A stretch of DNA of 64,000 nucleotides, taken from Salinisphaera orenii subsp. halophila YIM 95161. Its GTDB lineage: Bacteria; Pseudomonadota; Gammaproteobacteria; Nevskiales; Salinisphaeraceae. Shown piece after piece: positions 42,762-51,560 of this stretch. Location of the stretch: positions 1 to 64,000 of the forward strand of contig NZ_AYKF01000088.1 of assembly GCF_003732545.1 (NCBI RefSeq), read 5' to 3'. Within the stretch, counting starts at the first letter, position 1; each line of letters begins with the position of its first letter. Under the pieces are notes generated by a model, which saw nothing but the letters and a program-made list of their open reading frames with translations, had not been told where the DNA came from and made no database searches. A program made the position numbers and the translations under genes.

Positions 42762-43313
42762 TCAGGCATGGTCCAGCACCTCGACGGTGATGTGATGGTT
42801 GGTATAGATGCAGGTGTCGGCGGCGATGTGCATCGCCTTCTCGGCGATGGTGGGCGCATCCATGTCGGTGTTCTCGGCCAGCGCCCGGCCGGCGGCCTGG
42901 GCGTAGGCGCCGCCGGAGCCGATGGCCATGCAGGCGTGTTCGGGCTCCATGACGTCGCCGTTGCCGGAGATCATGAGCGTGGCGGTCTCGTCGGCCACCA
43001 GCAGCAGCGCCTCGAGCCGGCGCAGGGCGCGGTCGGTGCGCCAGTCCTTGGCCATTTCCACGGCGGCCTTCACGAGCTGACCGCTGTGCTCGCCGAGCTT
43101 GCCCTCGAAGCGCTCGAACAGCGTGAAGGCGTCGGCCGTGCCGCCGGCAAAGCCCGCGAGGACCCTGTCGTCGTAGAGGCGGCGCACCTTGCGGGCGTTG
43201 CCCTTGAACATGGTGTCGCCCATGGAGACCTGGCCGTCGCCGGCCACGGCGACGCGGCCGTTGTGGCGCACGGCGAGGATGGTGGTGCCGTCGAATTGTC
43301 GCAAAGCGTTCAC
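42762..43313 (-). CDS. hslV: ATP-dependent protease peptidase subunit HslV
   Basis: HslV is the proteasome-like threonine peptidase that works with HslU. The 183-residue product has the N-terminal [20 protein letters not shown], where the catalytic threonine becomes the first residue after processing, then [20 protein letters not shown] and ending in the NHHITVEVL segment. The start appears to be GTG 43313. It lies immediately ahead of hslU in the standard order and behind xerC (84 nt). The longer open frame upstream is Arg/Pro-rich and not coding. Confidence 0.95.
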   Translation of the reverse strand: MNALRQFDGTTILAVRHNGRVAVAGDGQVSMGDTMFKGNARKVRRLYDDRVLAGFAGGTADAFTLFERFEGKLGEHSGQLVKAAVEMAKDWRTDRALRRLEALLLVADETATLMISGNGDVMEPEHACMAIGSGGAYAQAAGRALAENTDMDAPTIAEKAMHIAADTCIYTNHHITVEVLDHA

Positions 43314-43397
43314 CCGCGTTGACGTCGATGGAGCCGACTTGGGGCCGCGCGCGCAGCGATTCAAGCGAGACCGCCGCCGGCGCCGTTCGGCGGCGGT

Positions 43398-44372
43398 TCA
43401 GCCGGCCTCGGGATCGCCCCCGCCGGGGCCCGCCTCGGGCGCGCTGTCGGCCGCGTGCCGGGCGCGCGGATGGGCGGCGTCGTAGACCCGCGCCAGATGC
43501 GCGAAGTCCAGATGCGTGTAGACCTGCGTGGTGCTGATATGGGCGTGGCCGAGCAGTTCCTGCACGGCGCGCAGATCGCCGCTGGATTCCAGCAGATGGG
43601 TGGCGAAGGAGTGGCGCAGCTTGTGCGGATGCAGGTGCACCGGCAGGCCGTGGCGACGGGCCCAGAGGTCCATGCGCCGGGCGACGCTGGAACGCGACAG
43701 CCGCGTGCCGTGGACGGAGACGAACAGCGCCGTCTCATCGGCCGCCGCCCACCGCTCGCGCACGGGCAGCCAGCGCGCCAGGGCGGCCGCCGCGCGGCGG
43801 CCCACCGGCACCGCGCGCTGGCGTGCGCCCTTGCCGAGCACGCGGGCCTCGCGCCCGGCCAGGTCCACGTCGGCCGCGTCCAGGCCCACGGCCTCGGCCA
43901 GACGAATGCCGGCGGAGTAGAACAGCTCCAGCAGGGCGTGGTCGCGGATGTCGATGTCGGTTTCGGGGGTCACATCCAGCAGCGCGGCGAGGTCGTCCAC
44001 GTCCGCCGTCTCCGGCAGCCGCGCCGGACGTTTGGGCGCGCGCACGTCGACCGCGGGATTGGCCACGGCGCGGCCTTCGCGCATCTGCCAGACATAGAAG
44101 CTGCGCAGAGCCGAGAGCAGGCGGGCGAGGCTGGCCGGCTGGATGCCCTGCCGGTGCCGATGGGCGAGCAGATCGCGCACGTCGGCGTCGGTCACGCGCG
44201 TCCAGTCGGGGACGCCGCTATCGACGAAACGCCGGGCGGCCACACCCAGATCGCGGGCATAGGCGTCGCGGGTGTGGGCCGAGGCGCGGCGCTCGTGGGC
44301 CAGGTGCTCGAGAAAACCGTCGAGGCCGGCGGCCATGGCCTCGGGCAGCGCGTCGTCGGCGGGCCGGTTCAT
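43398..44372 (-). CDS. xerC: Tyrosine recombinase XerC
   Basis: XerC with XerD resolves chromosome dimers at dif. The 324-residue protein has the N-terminal SAM-like DNA-binding domain ([20 protein letters not shown]) and a complete catalytic set: Arg in [17 protein letters not shown], Lys in [14 protein letters not shown], His-Leu-Arg-His in [16 protein letters not shown], His in [12 protein letters not shown] and the Tyr nucleophile in VYTHLDF. I start at MNRPADDAL (44372). The segment before it is not similar to the family. It sits between DUF484 and hslV, which is the usual order in this phylum and marks it as the housekeeping recombinase, not a phage integrase. Confidence 0.94.
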   Translation of the reverse strand: MNRPADDALPEAMAAGLDGFLEHLAHERRASAHTRDAYARDLGVAARRFVDSGVPDWTRVTDADVRDLLAHRHRQGIQPASLARLLSALRSFYVWQMREGRAVANPAVDVRAPKRPARLPETADVDDLAALLDVTPETDIDIRDHALLELFYSAGIRLAEAVGLDAADVDLAGREARVLGKGARQRAVPVGRRAAAALARWLPVRERWAAADETALFVSVHGTRLSRSSVARRMDLWARRHGLPVHLHPHKLRHSFATHLLESSGDLRAVQELLGHAHISTTQVYTHLDFAHLARVYDAAHPRARHAADSAPEAGPGGGDPEAG

Positions 44373-44439
44373 GCTCGACGTCGCGGCCGCTTCGCCGGGC
44401 CGGCCGGGCGGGTCGTGGCCCACGGCGGGCACGGCGCGC

Positions 44440-45156
44440 CTACGGCAGGACGTCCGGGCCGAGCAGGCGCTGCAGCGAGGCGGTGACCAGCTCGCCCATC
44501 AATTCCAGAAACAGGGTGCCCACCTCGGGGACGAAGCGCTGCGGCCGCCGGCTGGCCAGCACCAGCGCGCCGTGCACGCCGCGGCTGCCCAGCGGAATCA
44601 TGGCCGCACTGGCCAGGGCCGGCACGTCGTGGCTGTCGGTGGCGAACAGGGCCTCGGACTGGTCCGCCGACAGCGGCCCGCAGATGGGCTTGCCGCGGCG
44701 GAAGACGTTGGTCAGGGCGCGGTCGGCCTCGGCGTCGCTGCCCAGGGCGTGGATCTCGCCGTCGGCGTGGGCGGTCGTGCCCTCCAGGCCGATGTAGATG
44801 TGGTCCACGTCCAGGTGCTGCTGCATGCAGTAGTCCAGCTCGCGGACCATGGTCGCGGCGTCCTCGGCCTCGACCAGCACCTTGGCGAGCCGGTTCATCT
44901 GCACCACGCGCTGCTCGTTGGCGCGCGCGGTCTCGATGAGTTCGTTGAAACGCGACTGCAGCTGCCGGTTGTGGGTCCGCAGCACGCCCACCTGGCGTTC
45001 GATCAGGGAGACCGCGTTGCCGCTGTCATGGGCGACGTGCAGCGCCTCCAGCGCGGCCGGGTAGCGGTCGAAGAAGTCCGGATGCGCCTGCAGATAGGCG
45101 GCGATCTCGGCCTCGTCGAGCTGGGGCGTGGAGGTCTGCTTCTCGGCTTCGTTCAT
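44440..45156 (-). CDS. DUF484 family protein
   Basis: The 238-residue protein belongs to DUF484, a GAF-like family found between dapF and xerC in many gammaproteobacteria. Visible elements are the N-terminal [20 protein letters not shown] helix pair, a short coiled coil around [20 protein letters not shown], and the GAF-like half with [20 protein letters not shown] regulatory or sensory role has been supposed, but no established activity is known to me. The start at ATG 45156 gives normal family length. Confidence 0.88.
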   Translation of the reverse strand: MNEAEKQTSTPQLDEAEIAAYLQAHPDFFDRYPAALEALHVAHDSGNAVSLIERQVGVLRTHNRQLQSRFNELIETARANEQRVVQMNRLAKVLVEAEDAATMVRELDYCMQQHLDVDHIYIGLEGTTAHADGEIHALGSDAEADRALTNVFRRGKPICGPLSADQSEALFATDSHDVPALASAAMIPLGSRGVHGALVLASRRPQRFVPEVGTLFLELMGELVTASLQRLLGPDVLP

Positions 45157-45235
45157 TGCGAAACATCTCTTGCGTTGCCTGACGCCGTCTGCGCCTCGAC
45201 CCCGATGATGCGGTCGCCGGCGCGCGGTCCACCCT

Positions 45236-46075
45236 TCATCCAGACGATACCAGCTTGCCGTCGAACACGCGCTCCGCCGGGCCGGACAGAAACACGGGCT
45301 CGCCCGGCCCGGCCCAGTCGACGCGCGCCCGCCCGCCGGGCAGATCCACGGCCACGGTCGGGTCGAGATCGCCCGCGGCGATGCCGGCGACCACCGCCGC
45401 CGCGGCGCCGCTGCCGCAGGCCAGCGTCTCGCCGGCGCCGCGCTCGAACACCCGCAGCCGCACGTGGTCGCGGGCCAGCGGCTCGAGGAAGCCCACGTTG
45501 ACGCGCTCGGGAAACGCCGGATGCGATTCCAGCGCCGGGCCGATGGTGTCGACCGCCGCGGTGTCGACGTCGGCCACCCGCAGCACCGCGTGCGGGTTGC
45601 CGATGGCCAGCGCCGCGAAGGTGACCCGGCTGCCGGCGACATCGTCGAGGCTGTAGCCGGGCGCGGCGTCGAAGCCGGCCAGCGGGATGCGCGCCGGGTC
45701 GAACTCGGGCACGCCCAGGGCGACGCGGTAGTGATGGTCGCCCAGCGCCTCGATGACCATGCGGCCGTCGCGGATGTCGACCGTGATGGTGTCCCGATCG
45801 GTGAGCCCGTTCTCGCGCACGAAACGCGCAAAGCAGCGCGCGCCGTTGCCGCACTGGCCGGACTCGCTGCCGTCGGCGTTGAGGATGCGATAGCCGAAGT
45901 CCGCGTCGGCGCTGCGCGGCGGCTCGACCAGCAGGATCTGGTCGCAGCCGATGCCGAACCGGCGATCGGCGATCCGCCGGGCCCGGGCCGTGTCCAGGTC
46001 GATCGGCGTGGCGGTGGCGTCGATCACGACGAAGTCGTTGCCGAGGCCGTGCATCTTGGTGAAGGCGAGTGTCAT
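45236..46075 (-). CDS. dapF: Diaminopimelate epimerase
   Basis: DapF converts LL- to meso-diaminopimelate for lysine and peptidoglycan synthesis. The 279-residue protein has both catalytic cysteines in family context (SGQCGNGARCFARF and TLACGSGAAAAVV), the starting MHGLGNDFVVIDA and the AIGNPHAVLRV segment. It follows the PCu(A)C-like gene by only 13 nt on the same strand and precedes DUF484 by 79 nt, so transcription could begin at the Zur-controlled promoter as well as at its own. Confidence 0.96.
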   Translation of the reverse strand: MTLAFTKMHGLGNDFVVIDATATPIDLDTARARRIADRRFGIGCDQILLVEPPRSADADFGYRILNADGSESGQCGNGARCFARFVRENGLTDRDTITVDIRDGRMVIEALGDHHYRVALGVPEFDPARIPLAGFDAAPGYSLDDVAGSRVTFAALAIGNPHAVLRVADVDTAAVDTIGPALESHPAFPERVNVGFLEPLARDHVRLRVFERGAGETLACGSGAAAAVVAGIAAGDLDPTVAVDLPGGRARVDWAGPGEPVFLSGPAERVFDGKLVSSG

Positions 46076-46088
46076 GCAGCGCCCGCGG

Positions 46089-46724
46089 CTATTCGGCGGT
46101 GGCCGAGTCGTCGGCCGCGCCCGCGGTCTCGTTCTCGCCCGCGGCGTCCTCGCCGGCCGGCTCTTCGTCGGCCTCGCCAGCGTTACCGTCCGCGTCGCCG
46201 TGATTCATGTCCTCGTGGTTCATGCCCGGCTCCGCGTCCGCATCGGTGGCGACGCCCGGCGCGTTGGCGCGCACGATCGCGGCCGCGGGCAGTTCCGCAT
46301 CCTGGCTGCCACAGGACAGGATCAGCTCGACCTGGTCGCCGGCGGCGTAGGGCTGGCTGGGCGAGAACAGCATGACGTGGCGCCCGCCCGGCTCGAAGGC
46401 CACGCGCTCGCCGGCGGGCACCACGACCCGCTCCATCGGCTGCATGCTGGCCTGGCCGTCGTCGTTGACCACCGTTTCGTGAACTTCGGCGCGCTCGAAC
46501 TGGGTGCTGCTCACGCCGTTGACGACGACCGTGTCGTCGCCGCTGTTGTCGAGCGTGAAATAGGCGCCCATGACGTCCATGCCCGACGGCGCTTCGCGCA
46601 CCCAGGGATCGCCCACCTGGAGGCCGCCGCAGCCGGGTGCTTCGGACTGGCCGCAGGCCGACAGGCCCGCCGCCAGCAGGACGGCCACGCCGAGGCCCGC
46701 GGGCCGTTGGAAACGCTGCATCAT
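46089..46724 (-). CDS. PCu(A)C-type copper-chaperone lipoprotein with acidic tail
   Basis: The 211-residue product has a lipoprotein signal (AVLLAAGLSACG) and a PCu(A)C (DUF461) domain: DPWVREAPSGMDVMGAYFTL, the metal-ligand pattern VHETVV through SMQPMERV to GGRHVMLF. Such proteins deliver copper, and possibly other metals, in the periplasm. An unusual acidic, Met/His-containing tail (about residues 165-211, EPGMNHEDMNHGD and many Glu/Ala) follows and may bind additional metal. The start is ATG 46724 (ATGATG) after AGGAGG. It diverges from a MerC-like/zur operon across a probable Zur box, which suggests it belongs to the zinc-limitation response. Confidence 0.85.
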   Translation of the reverse strand: MMQRFQRPAGLGVAVLLAAGLSACGQSEAPGCGGLQVGDPWVREAPSGMDVMGAYFTLDNSGDDTVVVNGVSSTQFERAEVHETVVNDDGQASMQPMERVVVPAGERVAFEPGGRHVMLFSPSQPYAAGDQVELILSCGSQDAELPAAAIVRANAPGVATDADAEPGMNHEDMNHGDADGNAGEADEEPAGEDAAGENETAGAADDSATAE

Positions 46725-46742
46725 CGCCCCTCCTGTACAAAT

Positions 46743-46755
46743 GTTATATATTAAC
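46743..46755. promoter_or_regulatory. Probable Zur box
   Basis: GTTATATATTAAC forms a dyad (GTTA...TAAC) in an AT-rich context that closely resembles known Zur operators with the pattern GTTATANTATAAC. It lies between the divergent starts of the PCu(A)C-like gene (46724) and the MerC-like gene (46784), with zur itself next. This supports zinc-dependent repression of both directions. Confidence 0.65.
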
Positions 46756-46783
46756 GCAAAGCAACCGCCAGGGAGGCCTTGCC

Positions 46784-47221
46784 GTGCGCCGCGCGTCATC
46801 CAGCAATTTTACCGGCAAACTCGACAAGACCGCAGTCGCGCTGTCCGGACTGTGCCTGGTGCATTGCCTGGCCCTGCCGCTGTTGATCGCGGTCTTTCCG
46901 GTGCTGGGCTTCACGGTGGTCGAGCACGAGACCTTCCATCAGCTGATTCTGATCGTGGTCATCCCCACCACGGCGATCGCGCTGGGCGTGGGCTGCCGGC
47001 GTCACCGCAGCCGTCTGGTGGCCGTGCTCGGCATCCTCGGCGTGCTGGCCCTGGTGGTCGCCGCCTTCGTGGTCCACGCCATGGGCACGGAGGCGCTGGA
47101 GCGCACGGTCACCGTCGCCGGCGGGCTGGTGCTGGCCGCCGCCCACGTGCGCAACTTCGTGCTCACGCGGGCCCTGCACGATCATCGCCACCATGCGGCG
47201 CAGCCGGCCCCGCCCGGCTGA
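46784..47221 (+). CDS. MerC-domain membrane protein
   Basis: The 145-residue protein has four membrane helices of the MerC family: ALSGLCLVHCLALPLLIAV with the conserved Cys-x5-Cys region, LILIVVIPTTAIALGVGC, LVAVLGILGVLALVVAAFVV and a last helix near TVTVAGGLVLAAAHV. It ends in a His-rich tail (HDHRHHAAQ). MerC proteins transport mercury or other divalent metals. Beside zur, a zinc-related role is more likely. It starts at GTG 46784 after GGGAGG and is 29 nt ahead of zur, with the probable Zur box upstream. Confidence 0.82.
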   Translation: MRRASSSNFTGKLDKTAVALSGLCLVHCLALPLLIAVFPVLGFTVVEHETFHQLILIVVIPTTAIALGVGCRRHRSRLVAVLGILGVLALVVAAFVVHAMGTEALERTVTVAGGLVLAAAHVRNFVLTRALHDHRHHAAQPAPPG

Positions 47222-47250
47222 TACGCCGCCCATGCCATGCTGTACGCATC

Positions 47251-47745
47251 ATGAGTGACACGTTTGGCCAAACCGTATTCGAGGCTCCCGGCCACGATCA
47301 CGACGCCTGCATTCGCGGGGCGCTGGCCCGTGCGGACGCGCTCTGCGCCGAGCGCGGGCTGCGGCTGACCGCGATCCGGCGCCGGGTGCTCGAGCTGATC
47401 TGGGACAACCACCGGCCCACCAAGGCCTACGATCTGCTGAGCGCGATCAGCGCCGAACGCGGCAATGCCGCCCCGCCGACGGTCTATCGCGCGCTGGATT
47501 TCCTGCTGGAGGCCGGGCTGGTGCACAAGATCGAGTCGCTGAACGCCTTCGTCGGCTGCGATGCGGGCCACGAGCGCGGCCACCCCAAGTTCCTCATCTG
47601 CCGGCGGTGCGAACACGTCGCCGAGATCCCCGGCCCGGCGGTCGACAGCGCGATCGCCCGCGAGGCCGAGCGCAGCGGCTTCACCGTCGATCACGAGACC
47701 ATCGAGATCGGCGGCATCTGCCGGCGCTGCGCCGCCGCCGACTGA
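47251..47745 (+). CDS. zur: Fur-family zinc uptake regulator Zur
   Basis: The 164-residue protein is a Fur-family repressor of the Zur subgroup. The winged helix is in RGLRLTAIRRRVLELIWDNH with the recognition segment PPTVYRALDFLLEAGLVHKI. The dimerisation domain has the structural-zinc cysteines in LICRRC and GICRRC and ligands in CDAGHERGH. With zinc it would repress its own operon and divergent genes through the GTTATATATTAAC dyad at 46743. The Fur-like CxxC pairs are intact. Fur itself is less likely given the neighbours and the operator. Confidence 0.88.
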   Translation: MSDTFGQTVFEAPGHDHDACIRGALARADALCAERGLRLTAIRRRVLELIWDNHRPTKAYDLLSAISAERGNAAPPTVYRALDFLLEAGLVHKIESLNAFVGCDAGHERGHPKFLICRRCEHVAEIPGPAVDSAIAREAERSGFTVDHETIEIGGICRRCAAAD

Positions 47746-47927
47746 CCGATCGCTGTACGAAACAGCATTCCATCGTCATCGACTAAGGTGGCATAACGAC
47801 CCGACGCACCGCACCGCTAGACTCGGATCAAAGCCGGCAGCCGCCGGCGATCGCCAGAACAAAAGCGACGATCTATGGTGCGGAGCAACGAGCGAGAACC
47901 GCGTCGAGCCGGCGCGGACGCGGGCCG

Positions 47928-48680
47928 ATGAGCGATGCCATCCTGCAGGCCCGCGGGCTGACCAAGACGTTCGCCGGCTTCACCGCCGTCGAGAACGTCG
48001 ACCTCGACGTCGTCCGCGGCAGCATCCACGCGCTGATCGGGCCCAACGGCGCGGGCAAGACCACGGTGTTCAACCTGCTCACCCGCTTCATCACACCGAC
48101 CGCCGGTTCCATCGTCTACGACGGCACCGACATCACCCGCGCCAAGCCGACCGCGATCGCCCGTCAGGGGATGGTCCGCTCGTTCCAGATCTCGGCGATC
48201 TTCGGGCATCTGTCGGTGCTGGACAACGTCCGCGTCGCGCTGCAGCGCCATCAGGGCAAGGCCTATCACTTCTGGCGCTCGGAGAAGATGCTGGACTCGC
48301 TGACCGACCGCGCCATGGCGCTGCTGGACGAGGTCGGCCTGGCCGAGTTCGCCGACACCCTGGGGGTGGAACTGGCCTACGGCCGCAAGCGCGCGCTCGA
48401 GATCGCCACGACGCTGGCCCTGGACCCGCGCCTGATGCTGCTCGACGAGCCGACCCAGGGCATGAGCGCCGAGGACGTGGGCAAGGTGACCGAGCTCATC
48501 CGTCAGGTCGCCGCCGACCGCACGATCCTGATGGTCGAGCACAATCTGCAGGTGGTCTCGCGCCTGGCGGACACAATCACCGTGCTCAACCGCGGCGAGA
48601 TCCTGGCCGAAGGGCCCTACGAGACGGTCTCGCGCGATCCGGCTGTCATGGAGGCCTACATGGGGACGGCCGATGCCTGA
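47928..48680 (+). CDS. livG: Branched-chain amino-acid ABC transporter ATPase LivG
   Basis: The 250-residue ATPase has Walker A GPNGAGKTT, the Q-loop region FQISAIFGHLSVLDNV, the LivG-specific insertion, Walker B LMLLDEPTQGMS and switch histidine in MVEHNLQVV. The ABC signature is unusual (LAYGRKRALEIATTLA, with YGRKR in place of SGGQ or similar). That form occurs in this family, often as HGEQR/YGRQR. It powers import of leucine, isoleucine, valine or related compounds with the next four genes. It overlaps livF by 8 nt. The 182 nt upstream, after zur, should hold the operon promoter. Confidence 0.9.
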   Translation: MSDAILQARGLTKTFAGFTAVENVDLDVVRGSIHALIGPNGAGKTTVFNLLTRFITPTAGSIVYDGTDITRAKPTAIARQGMVRSFQISAIFGHLSVLDNVRVALQRHQGKAYHFWRSEKMLDSLTDRAMALLDEVGLAEFADTLGVELAYGRKRALEIATTLALDPRLMLLDEPTQGMSAEDVGKVTELIRQVAADRTILMVEHNLQVVSRLADTITVLNRGEILAEGPYETVSRDPAVMEAYMGTADA

Positions 48681-49377
48681 ACTGCTCGCCATCGAGAATC
48701 TGCACGCCTGGTACGGCGAGTCGCACATCCTCCACGGCATCGAGCTGTCGGTCGCCGAGGGCGAGGTGATCACGCTGCTGGGCCGCAACGGCGCCGGCCG
48801 CACCACCACGCTGAAGTCGATTCTGGGCATGGTGGACAAGCGCACCGGCTCCATCCGGCTCAACGGCCGCGAGGTGATCAAGGAGCCGACGCACAAGATC
48901 GCCCGCATCGGCATGCTCGGCTACTGCCCCGAGGAACGCGGCATCTTCTCGCGCCTGACGGTGGACGAGAACCTGGCGCTGCCGCCGAGGCTGGGCGACA
49001 GCGGCATGAGCCGCGACGAGATCTACGCGATGTTCCCGAACCTGGCCGAGCGCCGGCGCAGCACGGGCACCCAGCTGTCCGGCGGCGAGCAGCAGATGCT
49101 GGCCATGGCGCGGGTGCTGCGCACCGGGGCCCGTGTCCTGCTGCTCGACGAAGTCACCGAAGGACTGGCGCCGGTCATCGTGCAGACCCTGGGCCAGACC
49201 ATCCGCCAGATGCGCGACCGCGGGCTGACCATCGTGCTGGTCGAGCAGAACTTCCATTTCGCCGCGCCGCTGGCCGATCGCCACTACATCATCGAACACG
49301 GCGCGGTGGCCGAAGTCGTCGCCGCGCACGAGGCCGAGGATAAACGCGAACGCATCAACGCGTTCCTCAGCGTCTGA
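48673..49377 (+). CDS. livF: Branched-chain amino-acid ABC transporter ATPase LivF, Walker A Arg variant
   Basis: The 234-residue ATPase pairs with LivG. Signature QLSGGEQQMLAMARVL, Walker B VLLLDEVTEGLAP and H-loop IVLVEQNFHF are in place, and GYCPEERGIF is typical LivF. The Walker A motif reads GRNGAGRTTT, with Arg where ABC ATPases normally have Lys, and the base after the Walker B Asp-Glu is Val (normally Pro). Some LivF-type ATPases are known to carry GAGR, so function may be kept, perhaps with one site driving transport. The gene overlaps livG and is followed by the binding-protein gene after 42 nt. Confidence 0.9.
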   Translation: MPELLAIENLHAWYGESHILHGIELSVAEGEVITLLGRNGAGRTTTLKSILGMVDKRTGSIRLNGREVIKEPTHKIARIGMLGYCPEERGIFSRLTVDENLALPPRLGDSGMSRDEIYAMFPNLAERRRSTGTQLSGGEQQMLAMARVLRTGARVLLLDEVTEGLAPVIVQTLGQTIRQMRDRGLTIVLVEQNFHFAAPLADRHYIIEHGAVAEVVAAHEAEDKRERINAFLSV

Positions 49378-49419
49378 TCGGACGCTCACAACACGAACGA
49401 CAACCCACCGGGGGAGACC

Positions 49420-50634
49420 ATGAACAAGCCATTTCTGACCGCAGTGTGCACGACCGGCGCGCTGATGTTCGGCGCCGCGCAGGCGGCCGACGGGCCGTCC
49501 GACGGCAGCGTCAAGATCGGCGTGCTCACCGACATGTCCGGCGTCTACGCCGCAATCGAGGGGCCGGGTTCGGTCATCGCTGCCGAGATGGCCATCGAGG
49601 ACTTCGGCGGCGAAGTCCTCGGCAAGCCGATCGAACTGACCTCGGCCGACCATCAGGAAAAGGCCGACGTGGCCTCCTCGATCGCCCGCCGCTGGATCGA
49701 CCGCGATAACGTCGACATGATCGTGGGCATGGTCAACTCCGCGGTGGGGCTGGCGGTCCAGGGCCTGGCCTCGGACAAGAAGACGATCACCATGAACACG
49801 GGCGCCGGCTCGCAGGAGCTCACCGAGAGCCAGTGCTCGAAGTACGGCATCCACTACGTCTACGACACCTACGCGCTGCCGGTGGGCACCGCCACGGCGA
49901 TGGTCGAGAACGGCGGCAAGAAGTGGTTCTTCATCACCGCCGACTACACCTTCGGCCACTCGCTGCAGAAGAGCACCGCCCGCGTGGTGGAGAACCTGGG
50001 CGGCGAAGTCGTCGGCGAGGTCAACGCGCCGCTGGCCACCAGCGACTTCTCGTCCTATCTGCTGCAGGCCAGCAGCTCCGGGGCCGACGTGATCGCCCTG
50101 GCCAACGCCGGCAACGACACCGTCAACTCGATCAAGCAGGCGCATGAATTCGGCATCGTCGACCGCGGCCAGAAGCTGGCGGGCATGCTCGTGTTCCTGT
50201 CCGACGTCAAGGCGCTGGGTCTGGAGACCGCCCAGGGGCTGCAGTTCACCACCGCCTTCTACTGGGACCGCACCGAGGAATCCCGTGAGTGGTCGCAGCG
50301 CTTCCTGGAGAAGCACGACGAGATGCCGACGATGGTCGACGCCGGCGTGTATTCCTCGACGCTGGCCTATCTCAAGGCGGTCGAGGCCGCGGGCACCGAC
50401 GAGGCCGACGCCGTGCGCGCCGAGCTGGGCGACATGAAGATCAACGACTTCTTCGTCAAGGACGGCTCGATCGAGCCCAACGGCCTGATGCCGCACGACA
50501 TGTACCTGGTGCGCGTCAAGCAGCCCAGCGAGTCCGAGGGCCCGTGGGATCTGCTCGAGGTGGTGAGCACCATCCCGGCCGATCAGGCCTATATCGCCAC
50601 CGAGGACAGCGCCTGCCCGCTGCTCGACGAATAA
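49420..50634 (+). CDS. Branched-chain amino-acid-type ABC substrate-binding protein
   Basis: The 404-residue periplasmic protein begins with a signal peptide (TAVCTTGALMFGAAQAADG) and follows the LivJ/LivK-like type 1 fold: VKIGVLTDMSGVYAAIEGPG, EVLGKPIELTSADHQEKADV, ITADYTFGHSLQKS. It captures the substrate for the LivGFHM transporter encoded by its neighbours. It has a paralogue at 60450-61673, in front of the valine catabolic genes, with the shared ADYAFGHSLEK/ADYTFGHSLQK region and the common ending MYL...KQPSESEG. It lies between livF and livH. The ligand could be a branched-chain amino acid, amide or organic acid. Confidence 0.9.
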   Translation: MNKPFLTAVCTTGALMFGAAQAADGPSDGSVKIGVLTDMSGVYAAIEGPGSVIAAEMAIEDFGGEVLGKPIELTSADHQEKADVASSIARRWIDRDNVDMIVGMVNSAVGLAVQGLASDKKTITMNTGAGSQELTESQCSKYGIHYVYDTYALPVGTATAMVENGGKKWFFITADYTFGHSLQKSTARVVENLGGEVVGEVNAPLATSDFSSYLLQASSSGADVIALANAGNDTVNSIKQAHEFGIVDRGQKLAGMLVFLSDVKALGLETAQGLQFTTAFYWDRTEESREWSQRFLEKHDEMPTMVDAGVYSSTLAYLKAVEAAGTDEADAVRAELGDMKINDFFVKDGSIEPNGLMPHDMYLVRVKQPSESEGPWDLLEVVSTIPADQAYIATEDSACPLLDE

Positions 50635-50659
50635 CGGCCCGCACCGGAGCGAACGCGCG

Positions 50660-51559
50660 ATGAGTCTCAACGCGATTCTGGCCCAGACGATGCTCGGGCT
50701 GAGCCAGGGCGTGTTCTACGCCATGCTCAGCCTGGGCCTCGCGATCATTTTCGGGCTGCTCAACGTCATCAACTTCGCCCACGGCGCGCTCTACATGCTG
50801 GGCGCGTTCGTGGCACTGATCGGCTATTCGTATCTGGGACCGTGGCTGGGCCAGCCCGACTGGCACATGGGCTTCTGGACCGCCCTGGTGGTCGCGCCGC
50901 TGCTGGTCGGCGGTCTCGGCATGCTCATCGAGCGCTTCCTGCTCCGGCGGCTGTACGACTTCGACCATATCTACGGCCTGCTGCTCACCTTCGGCATCGC
51001 GCTGATCCTGCAGGGCCTGTTCGCCAACTACTTCAACATCTCCGGCACCCCGTATCCGGGCCAGCCGGAGAGCCTGTCCGGGATCGTGAACCTCGGCTTC
51101 ATGTACTTTCCCAAGTACCGGCTGTTCGCGATCCTGCTCTCGATCGTGGTCTGTTTCGCGACCTGGTTCGTGATCGAGCGCACCTCGCTGGGCGCGGTAC
51201 TGCGGGCCGGCGTCGAGAACCCCAAACTGGTGGAGGCCTTCGGCATCAACGTGCCCCGCATGGTCACCCTCACCTTCGGCTTCGGGGTCGCGCTGGCCGC
51301 GCTCGCCGGCGTGCTGGCCGCGCCGATCTATTCCGTCAGCCCGCTGATGGGGGCGGATCTGATCATCACCGTGTTCGCGGTCGTGGTCATCGGCGGCATG
51401 GGCTCGATTCTCGGCGCCATCGTCACCGGGCTGATGCTCGGTCTGGTACAGGGGCTGACGCAGGCGCTGTACCCGCCGGCGGCCAACACGGTGATCTTCT
51501 TCATCATGGTCGTCGTCCTGCTGATCCGTCCCGCCGGCCTGTTCGGCAAGGTCGTCTGA
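50660..51559 (+). CDS. livH: Branched-chain amino-acid ABC transporter permease LivH
   Basis: The 299-residue inner-membrane permease has eight or so helices and the LivH signature near its start (GVFYAMLSLGLAIIFGLLNV with NFAHGALYMLGAFV). The conserved C-terminal part carries VVVIGGMGSILGAIVTGLML, the ATPase-contacting EAA-like loop. It combines with LivM and the two ATPases. It starts 25 nt after the binding-protein gene and is followed one base later by livM. Confidence 0.92.
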   Translation: MSLNAILAQTMLGLSQGVFYAMLSLGLAIIFGLLNVINFAHGALYMLGAFVALIGYSYLGPWLGQPDWHMGFWTALVVAPLLVGGLGMLIERFLLRRLYDFDHIYGLLLTFGIALILQGLFANYFNISGTPYPGQPESLSGIVNLGFMYFPKYRLFAILLSIVVCFATWFVIERTSLGAVLRAGVENPKLVEAFGINVPRMVTLTFGFGVALAALAGVLAAPIYSVSPLMGADLIITVFAVVVIGGMGSILGAIVTGLMLGLVQGLTQALYPPAANTVIFFIMVVVLLIRPAGLFGKVV

Positions 51560-51560
51560 A

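Noticed and set aside
43398-44372. Tyrosine recombinase as a phage or island integrase
   Set aside because: Position between DUF484 and hslV and the motif set identify the housekeeping XerC. No attachment site or tRNA lies next to it.
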